Source: Sarcomyxa edulis
Taxonomy: Eukaryota > Basidiomycota > Agaricomycetes > Agaricales > Mycenaceae
Direction of reading: 5' to 3'
NCBI GenBank assembly: GCA_009761415.1
Contig: QUOL01000027.1
Coordinates: 210,840 to 274,839 of the forward strand
DNA length: 64,000 nucleotides
Shown here: piece after piece, positions 25,463-36,394 of the stretch
How the letters are laid out: each line of letters starts with the position of its first letter
Position numbering within the stretch: position 1 is the stretch's first letter
The notes under the pieces: model-generated
Told to the model about the DNA's origin: nothing
The model's input: the letters and a program-made list of their open reading frames with translations, nothing else
Databases searched by the model: none
Translations under genes and position numbers: made by a program

Positions 25463-26418
25463 CGCATCAACGATTTCACACTAATCAGTGCAGTCGAGAT
25501 ACCAAGCGAGCTCGAGGTGGATCAGTCAAGTATTGATTGAGTGTAGGCGTGGTCGATTTCTGCCAGAAGCGGTTTGGACTACATTTTGTCGTGGGCAGAT
25601 TGAGCGAACGGATGTCGAATTATGGGTATAACTGAGTCAAATACCTGTATGCAGTAGTGGTGCCGGCGTCTAGGTGACCGGAGGCCAAATTTCTGCGGCC
25701 TCAGAGAGAACGCATGTAAGTACGATGCAAGGCGCATCGGCGTCAGTTGACACGAATTGTGATGAATAACCTTTAGGATTTATAATTACATGCCGAAATG
25801 GAGATTGTATAGTGGCTGCGACAGGTCTCAGGAGATAGTACAGGATGGCTGGAATATAGACCGTGGGCGACCGCGTAGAACGGACTGTCCTGGAGAGCTC
25901 CTGAGTAAGGGTCGGCGAGGGCAAGGAAGGGTTGGAGAAAGCTAAAAAGGGCCTACAGCATGTCCATGAACGTGTACGGTCTCGAGTGCACTTGGCCTCG
26001 TATCTGTGGGAAGAGGTGAATCTTGGCTCCAAATTCTAGACTCCCAAGAGCTTCTTGCGGGGATAGGTTGGATCTAGTGAGTGTATTCAAATACCAGACA
26101 TACAGGTACCAGGACAGTTACAAGTTCGAGCTTAAAGACGAAATCAGGGCTGATCAGAGAGGCAAGGAACGCGTACCAATTCATCGATAGATATTTATCC
26201 AATGCAGGACTTCCCCATCCAAAACCAGAAGCCCAGACATGGTCGTTCGTAGCAAGTCGATGGCAAGTACGCGCCTGGGATACGCCACTAGCGCTCGCTG
26301 GCAGTCGGGCGCTTAGGCGTGGGAACGTCTTACGTTAGCGCGCCTGTTGAGGTGGTTGCTGTCGTCGACGGTCTCCAAGCACACTGAGCGCAACGTCGAG
26401 CCCGGAATCTATCTCCAA

Positions 26419-29204
26419 ATGCCTATCAAACATCTCGAAAGTAAGATTCAGCTCATGTTCTTCCTTTCTGATCTTTGAACCAGACAGAAAGTCTGAGAAA
26501 TTCGCTAACATTTATTATTTGAACTCGCGAACTCATCAGACTATCTCCTCGAACGAAAACACCTGCAGACTCTTCCTCTATCCGTTCTTTCAGACTCGCG
26601 TCTAGGCATAGATGCATCCTATTATCTTCAATTATTGACCGACAACCCACCATCCCGAGAGCCCCTTCTCGCAGCGACTGGCGGTCTTCCTCTCGCTCTC
26701 ACGCAACGAATCGAATCAGACTTACGCACGCTCGAAAGACTACGCATCAAACCCGTGTTTGTCTTTCCTGGTTTAATTCCTAATAAACGGTGGAAGCAGC
26801 ACCACCATTTGGAACACAATGAAGCCTGTAGAGACAGGAGAGATGCATGGTCAAAGTACGAGGCAGGTCAGGAAGAGGCAGCCACAAAACTGTTTGAAGG
26901 CAGGAGTAGTTTCGCTCAGTGGGACTTATGGAGAATGGTTCTGCGGATCTTCAGGCATAGGAATGTTGAGTTTATCATCGCGCCATACGTGGCTTGGGCT
27001 CAGGTTCGCAGTCATGATGGTCATCTTATCTCTCATCAACTTACGCATCTCGATATCTAGCTAATATACCTACAACGTCATCAAAAGTCCTACATTCATG
27101 CAATGTTCGGACCGACCGATGCATTGCTCTATCCTGGTGTAGACAAATTGATTACCTCTCTGGATCTCGCGTCTCCTACTCCTTCGTTCACCTTCACGTC
27201 GAAGAGGAGCATTGTTTCTGACCTTGGTGTTTCTGAAGACCAATTCCTGGATATCGGAATTCTCGTGGGCTTCGATCACTCTCCTCCATTCCCTCCGACG
27301 ATACATGAACAGGCCTTGAAAGCGACTGTCGATATGGTAAAATATTACAAGTCTGGTCATGCCGCTGTTTCTGCTTTCGCCGACCATCCTGCCGTGAAGT
27401 CAATTCAATATGTCGATCATTACGCTAGGACGCGTTCGATGATCAAATATTCCTTAATTCTTTCCTCCGAGGGAACTGTCTTGCCACTTCCTCTCGCCAT
27501 CACAACTCCTGGACATCCCAATCACCATCCTCATCACCCCACAGCTGCCGACATTCCCCAGGACTTGCACGAGATCTTCACGTACCGGCTTCCGGATGAA
27601 ATCTATTTCTATCTTTCTCGTGGACTTCTTGGTCCTCAAGCTCTTGTTTGGCTCACCACCGGACAAATCGTGGAAAGCCCTCCATTGGACAACGGAGAAA
27701 CTACCGAGTATAAACGCTTCGTGAAGGAGGTCATCACAGATGGACAGACCGGGCCTCGGGCCACTGCTCTGGCTCTCATCAGTAGTGTCTGCCATAGCTT
27801 TTGGTTGAATCGCAAGGTCAGCGGGTTCTTTTGGTTCGAACAACCGGCACTCCACAACCAAAAGAATGTCCTTCATAATTCTACTCAAACGGTACAACTC
27901 GCCGAACGAGTAGCTGGCTGGAACGTCACATATGCCGTGGTGGAGGAGGAACTTAGGAGGCAAAATGTGAGTCAAGTGATATGACGTTTTCATCTTCAGC
28001 TTTCATTGACTTTCATTTAGTCTTCTACTATTGACTTTGCGCTGTGTTTGGGTGCGACAGCGAGCGAAAGGCTCGCGGCACGGACGAAAGCGAAAGGAAG
28101 TCTCCCACAATCACCACTCGAGAAAAAGGATGAGGTAGTTGCCAACGTCATCTGGCGTTTCTTGGAATTGCGAGGGTAAGTCATGGTTCGTGATCTTCTC
28201 ACATGGCTCCAAAAATCTGAGACACTGTTTTCCGTAGGTTTTTGCTGAATTCTCATACGCACTCTCCGCTTGCCCGTGCAATGTATACAGCTATCAAACA
28301 GGCCCGGCTGAATGACAAGTTCCAAGATCCTTTATATCTGTTCCTAGAGCTCGTCAGGGCGGGAGTCATGCACGGACATCTTTGGTCCGGTAGGGCGTTC
28401 AGTGGCGGACCTAGTTTTGGTACAGGCAAGTCAAACTTCCCACGGATACATTGGCGTGTACTGATGTTATATCCCCTTATGCGCCACCAGATGATGAAAA
28501 ATCAAGTATGCTCCTAGTTATGAGGGTGCTTAGCATTGTTCCGTTGAACTTCAAGGTGCGCCTCAGCTCCGTTGGGCATGACTATGATGATGAGTTTGAC
28601 CAAGTCTGACCATCTGTTCCCTCGTATAGGCTCAGCCATGGTCCGCCCCGTTGTCACGGGAACTTCTGGTCTTCAACTCGTTCGTACGGTCCCTCACCCG
28701 AGCCCTCCGAACTCTCCTTGAAGTAACTTCGCTGAATATGCTACTCCGGTCTGACGCGCGCCGCGCTCGGGACGACCTTTTGGACATCACACTTTCCCTC
28801 CCCTTCCAAACGGAGGTGAATACCGGATTTGGAGTTCTGGCTAAAGTATACCTCGACGCCCTCACACACATCAACAACCGTACGAGGGTTCGAGACCCCA
28901 ATGCAGAGGGCGTCAAGGAGGCGAAGGCTATGGCTCTTGAGATATGCGAGGAGACCTTCCCTGGCGTCAAGTATCCAAAATCGGAGGTGGAACGAGGGTT
29001 CCGATTCTGGGACGTGGTAAGTTTCTTTGTTATAATTTTCTCTTTCATCTTTCATATTGAATTCGTGTCCTAAACTGTCTAACAACTTCCCACTTTTAGG
29101 CGCTTACGGCCATGCGGCAGCTTCATTCGGAGGGCTCCGTCTTGCGAGAGCTGATTGATCAATTTGAAGCAGCTGAAGCCTGGCTGGCGCCAATGCGCCC
29201 TTGA
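26419..29204 (+). CDS. MKT1: MKT1-like post-transcriptional regulator (XPG-fold)
   Basis: Eight exons join to 763 residues in frame: 26419-26440, 26540-27003, 27061-27966, 28021-28175, 28238-28425, 28491-28555, 28630-29016 and 29100-29204. The start MPIKHLENYLLERK leads to an XPG N-like region (LGIDASYYLQLL, TGGLPLALTQRIESDLRTLE, KPVFVFPGL), an XPG I-like region and the Mkt1 C-terminal domain (LLVMRVLSIVPLNFK). Yeast Mkt1 acts with Pbp1 in mRNA regulation and affects HO expression and many traits. The acidic APxEAEAQ signature of active XPG nucleases is replaced by APYVAWAQ here, so the nuclease fold is probably non-catalytic, as I understand for the Mkt1 family. The fifth intron (28426-28490) starts with GC in the context AG/GCAAGT. 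Confidence 0.88.
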
Positions 29205-29801
29205 AGAAAGACACCGTGACCTGGCTGAAAGGATAATTCCCCGTATGATCTACGACCGGGTGGCTTGGTTGATGATGACGGTTGTTTTGAGACTGGGTTT
29301 CTTGCTGGTGTGTGTGTTCTCGTCTGTAGGGAATGTTGAGATATTTTTGGGATTGAGCCAACAAAGGATACATGCTGTCATCTCTCGAGCTAGACCAAAC
29401 CCGGATGAGAAGTTACGACGATGGGAAAGATGGGAACTACGAATAGCTGCGAACGGCCTGAGAGAATTATGAGGAAGTGTTGACTGTTAATGGAATCCGA
29501 TAATCGGCTAGAACGGATCTCGTTTTTCGCGTGTCTCTTGAATCTGTAAAAGGAATCAAAAGACTATGGGAAAATCTCGACGGATGGGATCTCGCTTGAT
29601 GTCGCAGATTCCGTGCGGATCGATCTCCAGGACATCTCTTCCCTTTCGACTACTTTTTTTTTTGGCTATGCCATCCCGTTCGAATTCACGGTTCGACTAC
29701 AAAATGCATGTCATTCGCGTGGCAGACTTCCCTCTTATTTAAATTCCACCCATCCTCGTCCTCGTATATTCGTACCCGTCCCTTCCTTTGTCGGTCTCCA
29801 G
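29205..29801. other. Intergenic region
   Basis: Contains the MKT1 3' flank and the promoter of the zinc-finger gene. A 105-codon frame that overlaps the last MKT1 exon in another phase (29155-29472) has no supporting feature. Confidence 0.4.
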
Positions 29802-30659
29802 ATGTTCGAGTATAACCCAATGCTAGTACCTACTACCCTCTCGAATCCTCCCATCTCTTTCGCTTCGCCAGAACTGCTCATGCACCATAATGACCAGAGC
29901 AAGGTCGCTTCGGGCCACCTATACTATCGTCAACAACATACCGTTCAAATCATCCAACTAGTCGAGGGTCCCCCGCCACCCCCTCGCCACATCACCTCTG
30001 TGATTAATTCGAGCTCGTTGGCGTCCTCGTCATCCTCATGTCCTTACTCTTCAGAAGATGAGTCGGAATCCGATTCGTCGCCATCTGACGGAGAGGATGA
30101 GTCCGCATGCTCTTCATATTGCTCCTCGGACATGCCTTCGGAACATCATCCCGAGCTTCCTTCGACAACTGGCGAGCAGAGTTCGCTCAGAGCAGAAGCA
30201 TCCGATACATACTCCATTCGGATGAAACGTATCCTTGCATGGCGAGAGAATTTCTCGACACATATGGCTGCGACTTTATCTGGCACTAGTCTGTATCCTA
30301 GCGTCATTTTTGACAATGATCACAGAACTAATCCTTTTGTCTAGATGCTTTGCTTTCGTCTCCACTGAAACGAAAACTTGATATTGATGAAATTGACGAC
30401 GACTCTGTGAGATTCATATGTTTTCCCTTCTATTTTCTCCACAATGACTTACCGGCGTCATATATGATAGGTCTCGCAGTCATCGAAACGATCACGGTCT
30501 CATGGCGGAGCAAGCTCGAGTTCAAGCTCGCTTGACCCGCTCTCCTGTCCTGCGTGCGACAGATCTTTTTCCACGCGACAAAGCCTCCGAAAGCATGGAC
30601 TCCAGTCTGCCCAAGCGAACGAGGCATGCTGTGTAGCCGTGGAGTATGCCTTTGAGTAA
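29802..30659 (+). CDS. Small C2H2-like zinc-finger protein
   Basis: Three exons (29802-30288, 30345-30406, 30471-30659) give 245 residues. The N-terminal half is Ser/Glu/Asp-rich. A conserved stretch IRMKRILAWRENFSTHMAAT follows, then SSPLKRKLDID and a basic SSKRSRS segment that may be a nuclear signal. A C-terminal finger reads CPACDRSFSTRQSLRKHG and continues to ACCVAVEYAFE. The spacing C-x2-C-x12-H with a downstream Cys suggests a single C2H2/C2HC finger. The first donor (GTCTGT at 30289) is non-consensus and was chosen because it keeps frame. I recall similar proteins across Agaricomycetes without a known role; a nuclear or DNA/RNA-binding role is inferred. Confidence 0.75.
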
Positions 30660-31549
30660 AAAAAAAACAACAAAGGGTTTCGCATACTTACTCTCTACAC
30701 CACCATACTGCGCTGTACGCGCCGGCTCGCCACAGTCGCATACGACACGACGGGGATCACGACAACGATGTCATTCACATCATCCCCACACACCCCACGA
30801 CGACCCACGATATATTACACGCCTTCCATCGGCGTACAACATCGCGTCTCCCCTTAATGAATCCCCTTCCCGCTCGCCGACTACACATCGTATTATATAA
30901 CAGCAAGTAAATATTCTGCACGCCTTTACAATATATTCTACCTTATTCACTTCGTATACATATAATTACCAAGTATTGTACATATACCACACCACGCATC
31001 CGTTACATAGTTGAAATCACACATTGGTGGTTGCTCCTTCTTCTGGATTCTGGCGGTGGTCCCTTGACACTTGGCACCAGACCACGACTGGGCCGCATCG
31101 AGGCTAGGAAGTTCTGTGAAAGCATCTTGTCCATGGGAATACGACGGACGCTCGTGCGAGCCGACTGAGGCATGCATGAGAAACATTGGAGCTCCAAACG
31201 AGCTGAGAGCGGTGCGACGTGGGAGGGGGCACCCCGGATTCTTTTACCACTGCCAGCCAGGCCAGAACTCAACCCAAAGAAGGCTGTACACAACTTTAAA
31301 AGAATAGCGTTGAGAGAAAAGAAGAGCTTCTCACGTCCAGAACGGAGCTTGCGGAGGGAGTAACTAATGGGCACTGTGCGGAGACACACACACACACTGA
31401 TTTCATCGATTGAAAGTGGTTGTATATAAATAATGACAGGATGATGCCTGGCTGGGCGGGTGGACGCAGCACTCGGTGTACACGCCTTTCAGTATACCGA
31501 GCTGGACGTCTCAGCGACGTTACCCCGCAGGACCACCTCATCCGGGGTT
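30660..31549. other. Intergenic region
   Basis: Starts with an A-run just after the zinc-finger stop. Antisense frames at 31003-31395 and 31296-31541 show no conserved motif, though part may be a 3' exon of the uncertain minus-strand gene that follows. A (CA)-rich stretch lies at 31385-31398. Confidence 0.35.
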
Positions 31550-32310
31550 AGTCCGTCCAAGGTAACTATTAATGATCATGATCGGTGCAGAGCGTGAGTA
31601 GCCAAATGTGAGGAATATTGGTCTTTGTACTGAAGACGTCGCACTCACGATGCGGGGAAGCATAGAAGCAGTAGTTAGGAGGAGGAGATTCCCCGCAACA
31701 ACAGCGAGATACCCACGACGTTCAAGGATATCAATTAGATTCCTCACGCACGTACGCAAATTTGGTGAATACTGTTCCTCGGACTGGGGAACGGGGGTGT
31801 TGCAATCAGCGAAGAATGGAGAAGGGATGTAAAAGATGATTTCGTTCGTCGGGGCTGACAGAGGTTCGTTTACGTCGACCGACGCTGAGAGCGCTCGTAG
31901 TCGGATTCGGACCGTGACCTGAGAGGATGTCGACAAAAGGGATCATTGAAAGCGCTCCTGGAGTCTCGGACTGGCTGGATATGTTTAGTTCACGGATTTG
32001 ATTCCCTGAGATCGTAAAGTCTATATAGTTGCCGTTAAACCACCTCTTGCTATCGGTAACCAAATTAAAAAGGAATGCTTGAGACTCAGGTGACAGCCCC
32101 GAGGGAAACGGCCAGCAAGCCTTTGTGCTCAAAGGAGGGGGTTTGAGCGATAATAAAGGTCACCAGGACCTTGCTGCTCTGAGTCTGTGGTTTGATTGTG
32201 AGACTGATAGGTACGAAGACAGGTTGATGTCTTACCTGCCACTGCTCCTAGGTGCCACCAGCCTGTGAACCGCGGCTGGTGAATTAGATGAATTCGCTGC
32301 TTCCAAGCTA
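31550..32310 (-). CDS. Uncertain multi-exon gene or gene fragment
   Basis: Several consecutive minus-strand stretches look coding but lie in different frames, as expected for exons or a decayed gene. One (about 31930-32130) reads SPESQAFLFNLVTDSKRWFN and IDFTISGNQIRELNISSQSE. A second (31650-31920) starts at a clean acceptor (TCTCAG/GTCACG), contains ALSASVDVNEPLSAPTNEII and ends in a hydrophobic segment GYLAVVAGNLLLLTTASML before a GTGAGT donor. I recognise no family. It could encode a protein with one membrane segment. Start, stop and exon order are unresolved. Confidence 0.3.
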
Positions 32311-32320
32311 GCACCGAAAC

Positions 32321-35300
32321 TCAGATGCTTCAAGGAAGTGTAAATTCATGGCGAAATTTCCAGGAAGCCAAGTCGTCTGGAGAATTCAACTAGGATGGCT
32401 TCGAGATGAGAACGGAGAAAGAAAGGAAAAATTGCGGACGGTCGCGGTTACCAGTCACGTGTGATCAAAATGTTATCGCCGGCTTGCCGCTTGCCTCGAC
32501 TCGGAGCGCTCGAAGGCTCCCTCTATAGCTAGCTCGCCACTGCCAGCTCTTGTTCTGGTAACAATATTCGTGATTTTATGATCTCACGCATGCATCCTAT
32601 GGCCATATGCATGTCGACATGGCATTGAACGAGTCGATGATCGTTCTTGCTGGCAGAACGTTACGCTGGCGTTTTCAAACCACATGCAGATGGAGCATAG
32701 ACGTTTGGGCGGTCGTTTGGCCTGCCAACCACTATCCCACTAACCCATCCCTGGCTTCGGACAAATTCAGCACCCGTGGCAAGTAAATGTAAATGATACC
32801 TTCAAAGTCACACTTTCCTTCATGGAGCTTTCAGGCTTATTCGCGCTCTTCACGCACTAGGAAAGCACCCTAAACAAACGCGAGAAGGTAATGTTCGGGG
32901 TGATGATCACAATCAAGGACTTGGGACTCAAAGTACTCATTTTGGAATATTCAAGGTTCGGACGAGGCGACTGTCCCCGTTCTTGCTCGCTTCTGCTGAG
33001 CGTACTTCACTGCTTCTCATCGGTCTGTCCCCGTCATTCTTGCACTTTGAACTCGATACTCACACCCTTACTGTCATCGTTCTCGATATTCTCTATCCAG
33101 ATAAATATATCTTCGCCTCACTGACGCATGATCATGGTCACCGATGCTTATCGCACATCGCAGCTCCCTTACTGCTACGTATGCAGGTCAACATGGCGCG
33201 AGTTCTAGATCCGCCCAAGCTACTAAAGTCTCAGGTAAGGTCTTCTATCTATGTTCATAAGCTGTCAGTCACAGCTTCAATTTTATTTCGACTCTTCCTC
33301 GCCGTCTCGGGCGTGTACGGGTCTTTTTATGCAAAATACCCATGGGAATCACACAAGAACACATAGCCCCATTCTTGGCTCTCAACCGCACGGGTTCCTC
33401 TCACAGTCAACTCAACTCTCAGCCCACGCTCATCATACCGTATACTGGTACTTATCACCCTTCGGTTCTCCGAACCTCCGAGGCTAAGCACTGAGCTCGT
33501 TTCGTTACTTTCATCACTATTTTTGGGAACGACGCGAGTTACACCGTCACCCTACTAGGCCACTTCTTGTGCTTCTTTTCCCTGCAAAGCCCTCCATTCC
33601 ATTCTTGAATCTTGACTTTCTTTGTCCACTCCCAGAGCTCCAACGTATGTATTCCTCGGTGAAGAGTCGCATCCTTGATATCACTTACGTTCAATTATCC
33701 TAGTTAAAGAATTTCGTCAACTCCACTTTTGGCGCCTCACTCACTCACTCACTTCGCTTCCCTCTCGAGGCAGCTCGAGGCTCGTTTCTGAACCTGAGCT
33801 TGGACCAAGATAGCTACAGTTCTTCAGACGCATCAGGAAACTCTTTCCTTTTCCTCGGCTTTCACATCGAATGGCCCTCATTCCCTTGAGCTCACTCCTC
33901 CCAGGCATCAATTCGGGTCATAATGACCATGAAATGACATGACATTTCATTTAACGCTTATGTCGTTCTTATTGTCTTCCAGACTGCAATGATCCTTGGA
34001 GAAGAAACGTCTATTTCGTTTTCTAATCACTTAATGTTGTTTGCACGAAACCCGTACACAACGCAATTAATCAATCGACGATGACCATCGACCATTCCCG
34101 CGATTAAACATATCATAAATCCAAATTATGTTCCCTCACGGCAACTGCGCCGTGGTTGGCCTTTGTCTGTATCTACTTTTTCCCGAGTTCTTCTCAGGAT
34201 CAAAAGACGGGATGCCTGGGGACCATCGAGCTATAAACAGTAACTTTAGCCCACGGTATGTCTCTAACCCCATGCCAAGACCGATGGTCGACGGGGTAGA
34301 CCAGCAGCACTCCCACAAATGGTCTGGTTCGGCGCCTACATCTTGCTCAGCTTTCCCCCCGACGTGTACGAGCACGTATCGGAGTTACATCATCTTGGGA
34401 TCGAGTCTTACAAGGAGATAAGAAATTATCGCGCGCCTCGTTATTTGCATTTTCTCTTCCCCCACTCTGGCAACGCAACGAATTTGCAAAGCACGCCAAG
34501 GCCGCGTTGATGCGGACGGCTTTGATGATGATGAGGTCCATAACTTTGGAACAAGTCACACAACCAGTCCTATGGCTTTCGATTTTTTAATCGACGTGTA
34601 AGTACGATCTCGTAAACCCGTGTATAGGCTCGCTTTTCAGTTCACGTTCACGTATAGCGGGATACTTACGAGATTATTTCTTATCGCAGCGCCTCTTCTT
34701 GTGCTTAGGTCCCTCGATGATTCACCAACTACGAGAGAATAGGCGGATCACGCTTCTGTATAACAGCATCGATATCTAATGTGGTCATCTTGGAATGTGG
34801 TCATTTTGCAGACCTGTATTCCACGACTACACTCACATGGCACTCAAAAATTTCCCCTTGACGTGTGTACATCTTACTCTGGAGAACATCTTTATCCTGA
34901 GCCGAGTCGGAGGGATGCCTCGATGGATCACCAACTACGAGAGAATAGGCGGATCACGCTTCTGTATACCAGCATCAATAAGTCATCTAACGTGGTCATC
35001 TTGCATACCTGTATTCCACCGTTCCACGACTACTCACATGGCACTCAAAACTTTCCCCTCGACGTGTGTACATCTTCCACAGGAGAACATCTTTATCCTG
35101 AGCCGAGTCGGACGAGCTCAACACTCGTACAACTTCGCATATGTATACTCCACAATCTTCGGCCTGCGATTCGGAGTCAAAGCGCATCGATATCATCGTG
35201 ATCCATGTACGTTCTACATACTACCTCATGATCAACTAGTACATACCCGTGTCCTACTTATGCCCCATCTAATCACCAGGTCTTTATCCATCCGAGTCGT

Positions 35301-36394
35301 CATCCCCCGCGCTGTCGCTGTACATGTCGTACACAACGTGAAATTCGACTGATCGACTTCTTTCACTCTCGTTCAACGTCACACTTGCCCATTTGATTTG
35401 ATTTTCCGTCCCCACCCTTTGAAAAATTCACCTCAAGCAAGTGAGTGCTCGTCGTCGTCTCTCGCCGCCGGGGCCGGGGATTGCATCGTTTTCCAGACCT
35501 CTCCAGACTTCCGTGCGTCCATATGCACCACGTCGCTGTATACATAAGTATTGGATATTCCATTTAATTTTATGTATCTTCGCACGAACGGATCTTCAAC
35601 CCTTTCCCCGTAGCACACTTCAACCAATAAACCAATATTGAATCTGAATCAACCAACCAAGCTACGCCAATTATAGGTTTGCCGTTTAGAGTTGGATTGA
35701 CAGTGGCGTTTATAGAGGCTCTACTTCACCTCAGTCACTAGTCACTCCCTGTCGCACTAAGACTTATTGTTCCCACTTATCGCGGTCCCAAGCGTGTTGT
35801 TATTCCCGAGCGTCTCGGAGGCACTGTGACTTTGTCGACGTTCCTGAATTTCTTGGGGGATTTCTCTGCAAAGGAAGGATTTTCCGAGAACTACTATTAC
35901 TAGATAATCGTCGCTCGACATGAGGATTTAATTTCCTGCTCCACTCATACAGCTCAGAATAATAATTCCATCAGTTGTGTACGAACGAACGAACGCGTAG
36001 TTGGATTTTGAAAAAGAAATTATTGGCGGTACTTTCAAGCCTTCTCGAGCTTTCCTTACCAGGAAGATCGACGTTGATGAGGCTTTTCCGCCACCGACTC
36101 TACTGACAATAATCTCGCGTACTTATCATAGCTCTCGTTAATCCGGTCTGCGGGCCTGGACGTTTGCACGCCGAGTCGCCGAACCCATTGCAACGAACAT
36201 GATTTGTTCCCATTTCGCCCTAAGCCCCGTGGCAAATACGACCAAATGCGCATGCTCCACCATTTCAAAATCGTTGCAACGTGATATCAAAAAAGAACAC
36301 GGAGAAATTTCTTCGAAGTCCAGTTCCGATCCTATACCCCACCCCATCCCGTCCCAACATACGTACATGTAGACAAACATGTATTCTTTTTGGT
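32321..36394. other. 4-kb region without a supported gene
   Basis: Only short frames occur. The segment 33240-33900 is pyrimidine-rich on the plus strand. A tandem duplication occupies 34712-35111. A frame at 34319-34510 (FPPDVYEHVSELHHLGIE) looks protein-like but has no recognised relatives. The right end is the 3' flank of the Notchless gene. Confidence 0.4.
34712..35111. repeat. Tandem duplication, two copies of about 206 bp
   Basis: Copy 1 begins with cctcgatgattcaccaacta and copy 2 (from 34918) with cctcgatggatcaccaacta. Both continue through gagaataggcggatcacgct, a tcacatggcactcaaaa block and end at gagccgagtcgga. Differences are scattered substitutions and small indels, so the duplication is not recent. 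A 185-codon plus frame (34795-35352) crosses both copies with the repeat blocks in the same phase. Confidence 0.85.

Larger units (their letters stand above)
18317..26418. other. 8-kb gene desert
   Basis: No intact gene is supported. The first 700 bp is strongly pyrimidine-rich on the plus strand and probably 3' UTR. Its 248-codon frame (18338-19084) is a composition artefact. Farther on there are only short frames. One at 23398-23721 (plus) has leucine-rich F-box-like spacing (LHSLRLTVVSHVLTDLLEN) and may be a gene relic. Palindromes occur at 19267-19290, 23118-23133 and 25431-25462. The last part is the promoter of the MKT1 homologue. Confidence 0.5.

Noticed and set aside
19300..26400. LTR retrotransposon in the gene desert
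   Set aside because: No long direct repeats, reverse transcriptase YxDD motif, integrase or primer binding site was seen.
27454..27993. 179-codon minus frame inside MKT1
   Set aside because: It overlaps a long exon with clear Mkt1 homology on the other strand.
34795..35352. 185-codon frame across the tandem duplication as a gene
   Set aside because: Only the duplicated blocks keep phase; the rest lacks recognisable sequence or splice structure. It is kept as an observation, not a gene.
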